Of a stretch of DNA of 64,000 nt, positions 8,719 to 19,154 are shown one piece after another. The notes under the pieces were generated by a model that was not told where the DNA came from, ran no database searches, and was given only the letters and a program-made list of their open reading frames with translations. This stretch comes from Alphaproteobacteria bacterium. GTDB taxonomy: Bacteria; Pseudomonadota; Alphaproteobacteria; Micavibrionales; UBA2020. Position 1 is the stretch's first letter. Each line of letters starts with the position of its first letter. The stretch is from NCBI GenBank assembly GCA_016794125.1, contig JAEUKT010000004.1:685599-749598 (forward strand), read 5' to 3'. Made by a program: the position numbers and the translations under genes.

Positions 8719-11700
8719 ATGCGTCATTTCCTGCTCGCCCTTGCTCTTGTTTTTTCCATGGGGGGCGTGGCACATGCCGCGTTTGATAGCACAACGGCAG
8801 CATCCGAAAAAGACCTGCGCATCATCCGTGTCACGCCGACCGGCGAAGATGTGGCATCCGACCGCCAGATCGTTTTCACCTTCAACCGCCCCGTCGTGCC
8901 GCTGGGCCAGATGGAACGCACGAAGGAAGAAATTCCCGTCACCATTTCCCCCGAAGTCGATTGCGAATGGCGCTGGATCAACCCGTCATCGCTCGCCTGC
9001 CAGCTGACGGAAAAATCGGCGCTGGAACAATCCACCGCCTATGACATCGAAATGAAGCCCGGCATCAAGGCCGAAGACGGCGCGCAACTAGCGGAAACGT
9101 ATAAAGACAAATTCATCACGAAACGCGCGGATGTGGAATACAACTGGTTCCGCACCTGGAAATCGCCCGGCATGCCGGTGGTGCGCCTGACCTTCAACCA
9201 GCCCGTCACCAAATCATCGGTGCAGAAATTCATCAAGCTGAACGACGGCAAGGCGGATTTCACGCTGGATGTCAGCAAAGATCCCGACGATAACGAAGCG
9301 CCGCGCTTTGTGCCCTTCGGCAAAGGCTGGCTCGATTTCGGCAAGCAGCCTAAACGCAAAAGCGACGACCAGCTGACCGAAAAGAACGGCGAAGAAGCAC
9401 GCCGCATCTGGGTCGTGCAGCCGCAACAGGAATTGCCGCTCGATACCACGATCACCATGAAACTGCTGCCCGGCCTTGTCTCCGGCCTTGGGCCCGAACC
9501 CAGCATCGCCAAGCGCGATGTGGTCAGTTTCGACACTTACCCCGAACTTTCCTTCGTCGGTCTGCGCTGCGTCGATAACAGCGATAACACCATCACTATC
9601 GATTCCGGCAAGGCGAATGCCGCAAACCAGCTTTGCAACCCGATGGCGCCTGTCTATCTGATGTTCAGCGCCCCCGTGATGCGCTCGCAGATGCGCGACA
9701 ATTTGACCTTTACCCCCGCGCTGGGCGCGGACGCCAAGAAAGACGAAATCTGGGGCGACCTGTCGTATGAATATTCGCGGCTGAACAGTGCGCATGTAAA
9801 GGGCCGTACCTATGACCAGAACCTGCCATATGGCCTGAAGGCCGCGCAGAAATACCAGATCACCGTCAAGGCGCCCGAGCGCGGCATGTGGGACGGTTTC
9901 ACGCATTGGGTGCAGTCGCTTTGGGAAGACCTGCCCGAAACCGCGCTTGCCGATGAATTCTCGCGCCAGCTTGCCAAGCCTTTTACCGTCAATTTCGAAA
10001 CCGACCACCGCAAGCCGAATTTCGAGCTGGAATACCACGAAGCCGTGCTGGAAAAAGGCGTGGATAGCGAAGTGCCGCTCTACGTCAACAACCTCGAAAA
10101 GATGCTCTATAAATTCCGCAGCGTGACGGCGACGGGCGCAGCGACCGACAAAGTGAACGAAGAAGCTTTGGAAAATGTACAGGACGTGCAGTATTCGCGC
10201 CCCTTCAACATCCGCAAGGCGCTGGACGGCAAAACCGGCGCGGTCTATGGCCATCTGGATACCGTGCCTTACGTTAACAAGGGCGGCGAAGGGGCTTACC
10301 GCTTGTTCGCCGTGGTCACGCCGTGGCAGATGCACGTGAAAATCGGCCATTTCGCCAGCATGGTCTGGGTCACCGACATGGCGACGGGCGCGCCCGTGAA
10401 AAACGCGAAGGTGACTGTATATAAAGACAGCCTCAGCTCGCTCTCCGTGCCGTCGGATATCCTTGCGACGGCCACGACAAACGACAGCGGCATCGCCGAA
10501 TTCGCGGGCACCGAAAAAATCGACCCGCAGCTTGAACTGAACAAAGGCTGGGAAGACAGCTCGCCGAAAATCTTCGTGCGCGTCGATAAAGACGGCGATA
10601 TGGGCCTGATGCCGCTCAGCAGCGATTTCGTGATCGATACATGGCGCGCGTCGAACGAAAGCATTTCCCAATCGACCCGCCGCAAATACGGCCACATGAA
10701 ATCATGGGGCACGACCGCACAGGGCATCTACCGCGCGGGCGACACCATCCAGTATAAATTCTATGTCCGTAACCAGGACAACCGCACGCTGACGCAGGCG
10801 GAAAAAGAAGGCTATAAACTGGAAATCGTCGACCCGATGGATAACGTCGCGGCAACCGTCGAAACGCTGAAGCTCAGCGAATTCGGCGCCTATTCCGGCG
10901 AATTTACCGTCGGCAAGGAAGCGCCCGTCGGCTGGTACAAATTCCGCCTGACCGCGAAATTCAAGGACAGCCCGAATTCGGAGGAAGAGGAATACAACGA
11001 GGAAACCGGCGAATACCAGACCGGCAGCACGTGGTATCCCCTGCGCGTGCTGGTCAGCGATTTCACGCCGGTGCCGTTCCGCGTCACCAGCCAGCTGAAC
11101 GGCGACCTGTTCAAGACGGATCAGGAGATCGAGGTTCAATCATCCGCGCAGCTGCATTCCGGCGGCCCGTATCCAGATGCGTCGGTGCGTACCACCGCGA
11201 TCCTTACGGAACGCGCGTTTTCGTCGAAAGACCCGAAGGCGCAGGGCTTCACCTTCACCACGCCCGACTATGAAACCCATAGCAGCGTGCAGGTGTACCA
11301 AAAGGTCGAAACCAACGGCGCGAAGGGCGACCTGACATCGAAATTCAAGATCTCCAAGCAGGAATTCGCCTATGGCCGCTTGATGGTGGAATCTGCCGTC
11401 GAAGATGATCGCGGCAAATATGTGGCGTCAGAATCGGGTGCGGATTACGTGGGTGTTGACCGTTTTGTCGGCATGAAATCGACCGAATGGGCCTATGACG
11501 CCAAAAAACCGATGGCGCTGAAATACATCGTGACCGATGAAAAAGGCGTGCCGGTTGGCGATACCAAGGTTGATATTGTCATCGAAAAACTGGAAACCAC
11601 CGCCGTGCGCGTGCAGGGCGCGGGTAACGCCTACCTGACCAACTACACCAGCGAATGGAAAAAAGCGGGAGAATGCTCCGGTACGCCCGCCAGCGACGAA

Positions 11701-14700
11701 GCCGATTGCAACTTTACGCCCGATAGCGCCGGTTCGTTCCGCGCGATTGCCAAAATCAAGGACACGAAGGGCGCGGAACATTCCTCCGGCGTTTCGTTCT
11801 GGGTGACCGGCAGCGATTACGTGATGTGGGACAATCAAAGCGATACATTGTTGCCCATCATCCCGGAAAAAACCGAATACCGCGTGGGCGACATGGCGCG
11901 TTACCTCGTGAAAAACCCTTTCCCCGGCGCAACTGCGCTGGTGACCATCGAGCGTTACGGCGTGCTGCATAAATTCACGACCAAGCTGGAAGGCTCGACC
12001 CCCGTCATCGAATTCGAGGTGAAGCCCGATTTCCTGCCCGGATTCTATCTGTCAGTCATCGTCACATCACCGCGCGTCGACAAGCCGCTGGACAAAGACG
12101 GCGTCGATCTTGGCAAGCCGACTTTCCGCATGGGCTACGTGACCGTTCCCGTCAAAGACCCGTACAAGGAAATGACCGTCACGGCAAAACCTGCCGCCGA
12201 TGTCTATCGCCCGCGCGACAAGGTGGCTGTCGATATCCATGCCGAACCCCGCAAAAAAGGCCGCGAAGAACCGATCGAGCTTGCGGTTGCCGTGCTGGAC
12301 GAAGCCGTGTTTGACCTTGTCACCGGAGGCTTGTCCAATTTCGATCCGTATAACGGTTTTTATAAACTCGACGGGCTCGATTTGAAAAACTACAGCTTGC
12401 TCACCCGCCTGATCGGCCGCCAGAAATTCGAGAAAAAAGGCGCGAACCAGGGCGGCGACGGCGGCTCCGACCTGAAAATGCGCGACCTGTTCAAGTTCGT
12501 CGCTTACTGGAATCCGTCGATCAAGACGGATAAATCCGGCAACGCGAAAATCGAATTCGAAGCGCCGGACAACCTGACCGGCTGGCGCGTGCTGGTGCTG
12601 GCGGTGACGCCGACCGACCGCCTTGGCCTTGGTGACGGCAACTTCAAGGTCAACAGGCCTACCGAAGTGCGCCCCGTGATGCCGAACCAGGTGACGGAGG
12701 GCGATACTTTCAAGGCCGGTTTCAGCGTGATGAACCGCACGGATAAACCGCGCACCCTGACCGTCGATATCAAGGCTTCCGGCACGATCGACACCAAGGA
12801 TACGCCCGACAGCCACAGCGAAACTGTGACGGTCGATCCGTATAAGCGCACAACCGTCTATCTTTCCGTGAAAGCGGGCAAAGTGCCGGAAACGCGCGAT
12901 CTGCCGAAAGGCGAGATCAAGTTCGAGGCGAAAGCCTATGACCTGCTCGACGGCGATGGCATGGTGATAACGATGCCGGTTGGAAAATTCCGCTCGCTTG
13001 AAACCGCCGCCGATTACGGCACGACGACGGAAAATACCGCCAAGACCAGCGTCGAATTTCCCAAAAATATCTTCCCCGATATCGGCAGCGTCAGCGTCGT
13101 GCTGTCGCCGACCGTCATCGGCGCGGTGGAGGGGGCGTTCCGCTACATGCGCGACTACCCCTATATCTGCTGGGAACAGATTTTGACGAAAGGCGTGATG
13201 GCGGCGAATTACCTGAACCTGAAGCAGTACATCCCCGAAAGCTTCGTCTGGCCCGATGCGGATAAAATCCCGCAGGCCGCGCTCGATGCCGCCGCCAGCT
13301 TCCAGGCGCCGAATGGCGGGATGACATACTTTGTCGCACGCGACGAATATGTCGATCCTTACCTCAGCGCCTATACGGCTATCGCCTTCAACTGGATGAA
13401 CCATGCGGGGCTTAAGGTGCCGCAGGGCGTGCAGGGCAAGCTGCATGATTATCTGCTGAACCTGCTGCGCAACAACGCCATGCCGACTTTCTATGACGAA
13501 GGCATGAGCAGCACGATCCGTGCGGTTGCGCTGGCGGCGCTGGCGGAGCATGGCAAGGTGAGCCGCGAAGACCTCGACCGCTACAAACCCCACTTGAAGC
13601 AAATGAGCCTGTTCGGAAAAACCCATTTCCTGATGGCGACGCTGCGGGTGAAGGGCGCGATCCATATGGCGAAGGATGTGGCGAACGATATTATCTCCCA
13701 TTCCAACCAGACGGGCGGCAAGTTCATCTTCAACGAGGGGCTGGACGACAGCTATTCCCGCATCCTCGCATCGCCCTTGCGCGAAAACTGCGCAATTCTC
13801 GGCGCGATGGTCGAATATGGCGAGAAGAAGGAGGGTGAAAGCCTTGTCGGCGATATTCCCTTCAAGCTCGTCCGCACCATCACGCAAACGCGCAAAAACC
13901 GCGACCATTGGGAAAACACGCAGGAAAATATGTTCTGCATGAACGCGCTGGTCGAATACAGCCGCGTCTATGAAAGCGTTAAGCCGGATATGGAAGTGAA
14001 GGCCAGCCTGAACGGCAAGGAATTCGGCCGTGCCGAATTCAAAGACCTGCGCGACCCGCAGGTAGTCGCCGACCGCCCCATCACCAAGGAAGATGTCGGC
14101 ACCAAGGCAACCGTAGAAATCGAACGCGATGGCGACGGCAGGTTGTACTACGCAACCCGCCTGCGCTACGCCCCGAAATCCGATTTCAGCAAGCCTGTGA
14201 ATTCCGGCATCGAACTCCACCGCGAATACAGCGTGGAGCGTGACGGCAAATGGGTCATGTTGAAAACGCAGGACGAGATCAAGCGCGGCGAGCTGGTGCG
14301 CGTCGACCTGTTTCTGTCGCTGCCCTCCGCCCGCAACTTTGTGGCGGTGAACGACCCGCTGCCGGGCGGGCTTGAAACCGTCAACCGCGAGCTGAATACC
14401 GCGTCCAAGGTCGATGCCGACAAGGGAGATTATGTGGCGGCGGATGGTTCGTGGTTCTTCAAGTTCAGCGATTGGGAAGGCTATAACGTCTCCCGGTGGA
14501 GCTTCTACCATCAGGAAATGCGCCACGACAGCGTACGTTTCTATTCCGACTACCTGCCCCCGGGTAATTACCACCTGAGCTATACCGCGCAGGCGATCGC
14601 CGAGGGCAAGTTCACCGTCATGCCGACGCTTGCCGAAGAAATGTACGATCCAGATGTCTACGGCAAGGATGTGACGGGAGAGCTGACGGTGGCGGCGAAG

Positions 14701-14721
14701 GAAGAAGCGAAGAAGGAATAA
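8719..14721 (+). CDS. Bacterial alpha-2-macroglobulin family protein (YfhM-like)
   Basis: A 2000-residue periplasmic protein. The signal peptide is residues 1-20 (cleaved after AHA); there is no lipobox cysteine, unlike E. coli YfhM. The thioester motif CWEQ is intact at C1484-Q1487 (YPYICWEQ), and the upstream region GRREEPIELAVAVLDEAVF and the SIKTDKSGNAKIEFEAPDNL stretch are typical A2M domains. Such proteins are thought to trap proteases that reach the periplasm. It ends 2 bases before pbpC, the classical partner that repairs peptidoglycan, so the two form a defence operon. Longer than E. coli YfhM (about 1650). Start at 8719 is set by the signal peptide. Confidence 0.93.
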   Translation: MRHFLLALALVFSMGGVAHAAFDSTTAASEKDLRIIRVTPTGEDVASDRQIVFTFNRPVVPLGQMERTKEEIPVTISPEVDCEWRWINPSSLACQLTEKSALEQSTAYDIEMKPGIKAEDGAQLAETYKDKFITKRADVEYNWFRTWKSPGMPVVRLTFNQPVTKSSVQKFIKLNDGKADFTLDVSKDPDDNEAPRFVPFGKGWLDFGKQPKRKSDDQLTEKNGEEARRIWVVQPQQELPLDTTITMKLLPGLVSGLGPEPSIAKRDVVSFDTYPELSFVGLRCVDNSDNTITIDSGKANAANQLCNPMAPVYLMFSAPVMRSQMRDNLTFTPALGADAKKDEIWGDLSYEYSRLNSAHVKGRTYDQNLPYGLKAAQKYQITVKAPERGMWDGFTHWVQSLWEDLPETALADEFSRQLAKPFTVNFETDHRKPNFELEYHEAVLEKGVDSEVPLYVNNLEKMLYKFRSVTATGAATDKVNEEALENVQDVQYSRPFNIRKALDGKTGAVYGHLDTVPYVNKGGEGAYRLFAVVTPWQMHVKIGHFASMVWVTDMATGAPVKNAKVTVYKDSLSSLSVPSDILATATTNDSGIAEFAGTEKIDPQLELNKGWEDSSPKIFVRVDKDGDMGLMPLSSDFVIDTWRASNESISQSTRRKYGHMKSWGTTAQGIYRAGDTIQYKFYVRNQDNRTLTQAEKEGYKLEIVDPMDNVAATVETLKLSEFGAYSGEFTVGKEAPVGWYKFRLTAKFKDSPNSEEEEYNEETGEYQTGSTWYPLRVLVSDFTPVPFRVTSQLNGDLFKTDQEIEVQSSAQLHSGGPYPDASVRTTAILTERAFSSKDPKAQGFTFTTPDYETHSSVQVYQKVETNGAKGDLTSKFKISKQEFAYGRLMVESAVEDDRGKYVASESGADYVGVDRFVGMKSTEWAYDAKKPMALKYIVTDEKGVPVGDTKVDIVIEKLETTAVRVQGAGNAYLTNYTSEWKKAGECSGTPASDEADCNFTPDSAGSFRAIAKIKDTKGAEHSSGVSFWVTGSDYVMWDNQSDTLLPIIPEKTEYRVGDMARYLVKNPFPGATALVTIERYGVLHKFTTKLEGSTPVIEFEVKPDFLPGFYLSVIVTSPRVDKPLDKDGVDLGKPTFRMGYVTVPVKDPYKEMTVTAKPAADVYRPRDKVAVDIHAEPRKKGREEPIELAVAVLDEAVFDLVTGGLSNFDPYNGFYKLDGLDLKNYSLLTRLIGRQKFEKKGANQGGDGGSDLKMRDLFKFVAYWNPSIKTDKSGNAKIEFEAPDNLTGWRVLVLAVTPTDRLGLGDGNFKVNRPTEVRPVMPNQVTEGDTFKAGFSVMNRTDKPRTLTVDIKASGTIDTKDTPDSHSETVTVDPYKRTTVYLSVKAGKVPETRDLPKGEIKFEAKAYDLLDGDGMVITMPVGKFRSLETAADYGTTTENTAKTSVEFPKNIFPDIGSVSVVLSPTVIGAVEGAFRYMRDYPYICWEQILTKGVMAANYLNLKQYIPESFVWPDADKIPQAALDAAASFQAPNGGMTYFVARDEYVDPYLSAYTAIAFNWMNHAGLKVPQGVQGKLHDYLLNLLRNNAMPTFYDEGMSSTIRAVALAALAEHGKVSREDLDRYKPHLKQMSLFGKTHFLMATLRVKGAIHMAKDVANDIISHSNQTGGKFIFNEGLDDSYSRILASPLRENCAILGAMVEYGEKKEGESLVGDIPFKLVRTITQTRKNRDHWENTQENMFCMNALVEYSRVYESVKPDMEVKASLNGKEFGRAEFKDLRDPQVVADRPITKEDVGTKATVEIERDGDGRLYYATRLRYAPKSDFSKPVNSGIELHREYSVERDGKWVMLKTQDEIKRGELVRVDLFLSLPSARNFVAVNDPLPGGLETVNRELNTASKVDADKGDYVAADGSWFFKFSDWEGYNVSRWSFYHQEMRHDSVRFYSDYLPPGNYHLSYTAQAIAEGKFTVMPTLAEEMYDPDVYGKDVTGELTVAAKEEAKKE

Positions 14722-14723
14722 GT

Positions 14724-16880
14724 TTGCGCCGGTTTTTCAAATACGGCGCGCTGTCGCTGGCGGCTGGGGCGTGTCTGTTTGCCCTCGCCACCTATGCCGC
14801 CATCACACCTGTGAAAACCTCGCTGCATGCGCTGCGATCAGATGCGCAGACGTTGCAGGTGACGGACAGGGCGGGGCAGCCGCTAACAATTTCATACCAG
14901 AACCGCTGGAACGTCTACGACAACCTGCCGCTGTATAAAATGCCCGAGCTGCTGCGGCAGGCCTTTATCGTATCCGAAGACAAACGGTTTTATGAGCATA
15001 CGGGCGTCGATTGGCGCGCGCGCGCCAGCGCGGTGTTGCAGAACGTGAAAACAGGGCAGGTGGTGCGCGGTGCATCGACCATCACCGAACAGGTCGTCCG
15101 CATGATCAACCCGCGCCCCCGCACGTTGTGGGGGAAATGGGTGGAGGGCTGGGAAGCAGCGCTGCTGGAGGGCAATACGGCCAAGGTCGATATTCTCGAA
15201 TTCTACCTCAACCAGGTCCCCTATGCCGCCAACCGTCGCGGCGTGGCGCAGGCGGCGCGGTTTTATTTTGACCGCGACCTATCGACGCTAACGCCCCGCG
15301 AGACGCTTGCATTGGCTGTATTGGCACGCGCGCCGTCATCTTATGACCTTTATAAAGACCCAACCAAAATAGATGGTCCCATCAGCCGCCTTGCAGCCGC
15401 GCTGCAGGAACACGGCTTTTTGACCGCCGATGAAACGGCGCAGGTGAATGCGGAAAAATTCAACCTCGCCAAGCCTGCCGACCCCGTGAATGCCAGCCAC
15501 TTCGCGCAATATGTGCGCCGCCATGCGCCGGGAGCGGGCGCTGCGCTGCATTCGACGCTCGATGCCAATTTGCAAAAGACCGTGCAGAAAATCGTCGATG
15601 ACCGGGTGCGCACACTTGGCCATCGTAACTTGCACAATGCTGCCGTGCTGGTGGCCGACCATACGACCGGCGAAATTCTTGCATGGGTCGTGGCGGGTGC
15701 GAATGACCCCGCGTCGCCCACGCGCCAGATCGACGCCGTGACTGTGCCGCGCCAGCCGGGTTCGGCGCAGAAACCGTTATTGTATGGTCTTGCGCTTGAT
15801 AATGGCTGGAACCCCGCGACGATCATCGAGGACGCGCCGCTGGCCGAAGCCATCGGCACCGGCCTGCATAACTTCAAAAATTACAGCAACACCTATTACG
15901 GCCGCATCACGCTGCGCGAAGCCTTGGGAAATTCGCTGAACATCCCCGCGTTGAAAACAGTCAATTATGTCGGCAAACAGAAATACCTGACGACCCTGCA
16001 CCGTCTCGGCTTTGAAAGTCTTAATCGCGGTGTGGAGATTTACGACGAAGGCCTTGCGCTCGGCAATGGCGAGGTCACGCTGCTGGAAATGGTGCAGGGG
16101 TTTGCCGCTCTTGCCAATCGCGGCGTGTCGCGCCCGTTGCGATACCTTGCCGACGATGCCGGCCCGCGCGCGCAGGAACGCGTGTATTCGCCCGAAGCCG
16201 CTTCGCTGATCGGCGATATATTGTCAGACCCCTGGGCGCGGCGGCTTGAATTCGGCAATGGCAGCGTGCTGAATTTTCCCATGCAGACGGCGGCGAAAAC
16301 AGGCACTTCGACCGATTACCGCGACGCATGGACGCTTGCCTATAACCACAAGTATGTCGTTGGCATGTGGATGGGCAACCTTGACCATTCCCCAACAGAC
16401 GGCGTGACGGGCTCGACCGGCCCCGCGCTTGCGGTGCGCAGCATTTTTAGTGTCTTGAACCGCATGACACCGCCGCAAAAACTATGGCTGTCGCCAAAAC
16501 TCGTGCAGAAAGATATCTGCATCGAAGATCCGCGCGACGCGTCGCGCTGCTATAACCGCTCAGAATATTTTATCGATGGCGGCGCGCCGGATGCGCGGCT
16601 GGCGCAACCCCCGCGTTTTGAAATTGTGAAGCCGACGGCCGGACTGCGTATGGCGCTCGACCCCCGCATCCCGATGGATCGCCAGAAAGTGCCTTTTACC
16701 ATGCGCGGGTTGCAGCCGAACCAGACTGTTGAATGGATTCTGAATGGTCAAAGCATCGGCACTTCCGGCGAAAAATTCATGTGGCCGTTGTCGCGCGGCA
16801 AGTTCGTGCTGGCCGCGCGCGTGATGCAGGACGGAAAACTGGTGCATGCGACGCCGGAAATAGATTATACGGTGCGTTAG
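14724..16880 (+). CDS. pbpC: Penicillin-binding protein 1C
   Basis: A 718-residue bifunctional peptidoglycan synthase anchored by an N-terminal membrane helix (residues 8-28). The GT51 glycosyltransferase domain has the catalytic E85 in EDKRFYEHTG and GASTITEQVVRM; the transpeptidase domain has the SxxK serine S347 (PGSAQKP), the SxN motif in GNSLNIPAL and KTGTS. A C-terminal PBP1C-type beta domain follows, including MRGLQPNQTVEWILNG. The start is TTG 14724, preceded by AAGGAAT. It directly follows the alpha-2-macroglobulin gene, as in many proteobacteria, and overlaps the convergent kinase-like gene by 4 bases. Confidence 0.94.
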   Translation: MRRFFKYGALSLAAGACLFALATYAAITPVKTSLHALRSDAQTLQVTDRAGQPLTISYQNRWNVYDNLPLYKMPELLRQAFIVSEDKRFYEHTGVDWRARASAVLQNVKTGQVVRGASTITEQVVRMINPRPRTLWGKWVEGWEAALLEGNTAKVDILEFYLNQVPYAANRRGVAQAARFYFDRDLSTLTPRETLALAVLARAPSSYDLYKDPTKIDGPISRLAAALQEHGFLTADETAQVNAEKFNLAKPADPVNASHFAQYVRRHAPGAGAALHSTLDANLQKTVQKIVDDRVRTLGHRNLHNAAVLVADHTTGEILAWVVAGANDPASPTRQIDAVTVPRQPGSAQKPLLYGLALDNGWNPATIIEDAPLAEAIGTGLHNFKNYSNTYYGRITLREALGNSLNIPALKTVNYVGKQKYLTTLHRLGFESLNRGVEIYDEGLALGNGEVTLLEMVQGFAALANRGVSRPLRYLADDAGPRAQERVYSPEAASLIGDILSDPWARRLEFGNGSVLNFPMQTAAKTGTSTDYRDAWTLAYNHKYVVGMWMGNLDHSPTDGVTGSTGPALAVRSIFSVLNRMTPPQKLWLSPKLVQKDICIEDPRDASRCYNRSEYFIDGGAPDARLAQPPRFEIVKPTAGLRMALDPRIPMDRQKVPFTMRGLQPNQTVEWILNGQSIGTSGEKFMWPLSRGKFVLAARVMQDGKLVHATPEIDYTVR

Positions 16881-17662
16881 ACTTTTCCGCGCAGCACGGC
16901 TGTGCCGTCGAAGGCGCGCGCCGCATCGCCTTTCATCAATCCACGGAACGGGCGCGCCAGCACCAGAAACGGCGCGAGCAGTTTTAGAAAATGACGGAGT
17001 GATTTGGTCACCGCCGCATCCTGACAGGCAGCGCGGTACGCATGCCAGCCTTTTTCCGCCGCATCACTGCCGAAGCGCGCCGCGCTGCAGCTAAACAACC
17101 ATATTTCCCGCGCCTGACGGTCGGGCAGGGGGATGCCCGATGTGTCCACATCTTCCTCGAAATCGATAAAGCCGATTTTGTTGTCGGGTGTTAAAACAAA
17201 ATCATTCAGCTTGCCGCGCCCGTGCGACAATCCGGCCTTGTGGGTTTGCGCCAGCGCAACGGCGCAGCGGCAGATCAGCGCGTGGCGCGCCGCGTCATCC
17301 ATCGTCAGGTCTTTTTGCAATTTGCGTTCGACCATCTCGCCAAGGTCGTTCATGGCGATCCACGTATCGCCTTGCCCCAGTATCTCCGGCACGATAAATC
17401 CTGCACGGCGGAATTCCGCGCTGCGCCATGTTTCGATACGCAGGCCTTCCGCGCCGCCGGGGTTCGCGGTGGGGCGCAGGATGGGAAGTCCGATAATGCC
17501 GGCCAGAATCCGCTGCAGCTTGGTCCAGCCTGTGCCCTTGGGCGGCACGGATTTTTTGAGCCAGACCTGCCGGCCCCGCCATTCCAGCTTCGCTGTGCGC
17601 CACTTCATTTGCGGCAGTGCAGCAGAAGCGAATTCTTCGATGGAGGGATGCTGATCGGTCAT
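16877..17662 (-). CDS. Lipopolysaccharide-kinase-like protein with altered catalytic loop
   Basis: A 261-residue protein with a kinase-like fold of the Kdo/WaaP type: VWLKKS (possible ATP-binding lysine K36/K37), a catalytic-loop region LSHGRGKLNDF (H147-F155) and a metal-binding FIDFEED (D167). In active kinases of this group the loop reads HxDxxxxN; here the aspartate position is Arg149, though N153 and D154 are present, so activity may be altered or lost. No membrane segment. Target could be a lipid A/Kdo sugar or a protein. It is convergent to pbpC with overlapping ends. Weak ribosome-binding site at 17662. Confidence 0.65.
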   Translation of the reverse strand: MTDQHPSIEEFASAALPQMKWRTAKLEWRGRQVWLKKSVPPKGTGWTKLQRILAGIIGLPILRPTANPGGAEGLRIETWRSAEFRRAGFIVPEILGQGDTWIAMNDLGEMVERKLQKDLTMDDAARHALICRCAVALAQTHKAGLSHGRGKLNDFVLTPDNKIGFIDFEEDVDTSGIPLPDRQAREIWLFSCSAARFGSDAAEKGWHAYRAACQDAAVTKSLRHFLKLLAPFLVLARPFRGLMKGDAARAFDGTAVLRGKV

Positions 17663-17873
17663 GTTCTTTTACTACCATGAAAACAGGGCGTATTCCACGC
17701 CGGCAGGCAGATGTTGAACACCCGTTGCGGCGCACCATATTAACAACAGGATATTGCCTCTGGACCGGCATCTTTACATATATTTATGCGGGAATCTTGC
17801 GTAACCACCGGTTCCGTGACAATATTCTGCTTCTCTTTCAATTGGCTATATTATCGATCAACGTCAGGACTCC

Positions 17874-19130
17874 ATGAAGAAGAACAAATCCGGCTCCGGC
17901 CATATCGTCCTTACCTCGCACCCGCCACGCGACAGCAAGGTGCCGAAAATCACCTGGGGCGCGCCGACGCTGAAGGAACGCGGCCCGATCATCGCCAGCA
18001 TGTCCGACCATCAGGGCTCGAACGTCATCGGCGCGTATTCCGGCGCTTATTCGGTTTACCGCGCGGTTGCGGTTGCCATCGGCGCGCTCGACCCGCTGCA
18101 CGTGCCTGATTTGACGAACACCAAACCGGCAGAACCCATCGGCCCGTTCCCGCAATGGAGCGACCCGAACAAGATCGTGAGCCTGGACCCCTGGGGCCAT
18201 ATGGCGGGCGACGAGTTCGAGGACATCCGCAAAAAAGGCCTCGATGTGCGCCCCACGATCGCCGTGACCAAGGCTCATATCAACATGCCCGAAATCAAGG
18301 ATGCGATCGAAGCCGGCCGGTTGAAGCCCGATGGCGACATCCTGACGAAAAACGGCGACGTGAAAGTGACCAAGGCGGCGATTGACCCCGTCTGGTACCT
18401 GCCCGGCATCGCCAAGCGTTTTGATATCGACGAAAACGACCTGCGCCGCGCGCTGTTCGAACATTCGGGCGGCATGTTCCCCGAACTGGTCACGCGCCCC
18501 GACCTGAAAGTGTTCCTGCCCCCCATCGGCGGGCATACGCTTTATTTCATCGGCAACCCCGCGACGATGCACGACAAAAACGTGAAACTCGCCTGCCGCG
18601 TGCATGACGAATGCAACGGATCGGACGTGTTCGGATCGGACATCTGCACTTGCCGCCCGTACCTCTGCCACGGCATCGAAATTTGCATCGAGATGGCGCA
18701 GCAAGGCGGCAACGGCCTGATTGTCTATAACCGTAAAGAAGGCCGCGCGCTCGGCGAGGTCACAAAGTTCCTTGTTTATAACGCGCGCAAACGTCAGGAA
18801 GGCGGGGATCGCGCAGATCAATACTTCCGCCGCACCGAATGCGTCGCGGGCGTGCAGGACATGCGCTTCCAGGAATTGATGCCCGATATCTTCCATTGGC
18901 TGGGCATCACGCATATCCACCGCTTTGCATCCATGAGCGACATGAAGTTCAATGCGCTGGCGAATGCGGGCATCACGGTGGGCGAACGTATCGAGATTCC
19001 GCCCGAGCTGATCCCCGCCGACGCCGCCGTCGAGATGGAAGCGAAAAAAGCCGCCGGCTATTTCGCCCAGACCGAAGTGAAATCGCAGGACGCGCTGAAG
19101 GATGTCAAAGGCCGCGGCCTCGAAGAATAA
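17874..19130 (+). CDS. GTP cyclohydrolase II-like protein of the uracil catabolism (URC1) type
   Basis: A 418-residue protein. The core is a GTP cyclohydrolase II domain: zinc ligands C247, C258 and C260 with the exact C-x10-C-x-C spacing of RibA, and NRKEGRALGE in place of RibA's RQEGRGIGL. There is no DHBP synthase domain; instead about 200 extra N-terminal residues are present, as in the URC1 family known from yeast uracil degradation. Its immediate neighbour is upp, the other URC partner, supporting a role in opening the uracil ring after UMP formation rather than riboflavin synthesis. RBS AGGAC at 17865-17869. Confidence 0.85.
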   Translation: MKKNKSGSGHIVLTSHPPRDSKVPKITWGAPTLKERGPIIASMSDHQGSNVIGAYSGAYSVYRAVAVAIGALDPLHVPDLTNTKPAEPIGPFPQWSDPNKIVSLDPWGHMAGDEFEDIRKKGLDVRPTIAVTKAHINMPEIKDAIEAGRLKPDGDILTKNGDVKVTKAAIDPVWYLPGIAKRFDIDENDLRRALFEHSGGMFPELVTRPDLKVFLPPIGGHTLYFIGNPATMHDKNVKLACRVHDECNGSDVFGSDICTCRPYLCHGIEICIEMAQQGGNGLIVYNRKEGRALGEVTKFLVYNARKRQEGGDRADQYFRRTECVAGVQDMRFQELMPDIFHWLGITHIHRFASMSDMKFNALANAGITVGERIEIPPELIPADAAVEMEAKKAAGYFAQTEVKSQDALKDVKGRGLEE

Positions 19131-19154
19131 GCATTATCATAAGGACCGGATAAA

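Noticed and set aside
12067..14574. An 835-codon open frame on the minus strand inside the alpha-2-macroglobulin gene
   Set aside because: It mirrors the codon structure of a clearly real plus-strand gene; composition (many His, Arg, Ala) is typical of antisense frames in GC-rich DNA.
17874..19130. Calling the GTP cyclohydrolase II-like gene ribA
   Set aside because: The RQEGRGIGL motif is altered, a long N-terminal extension is present and the partner is upp, all of which fit URC1 better.
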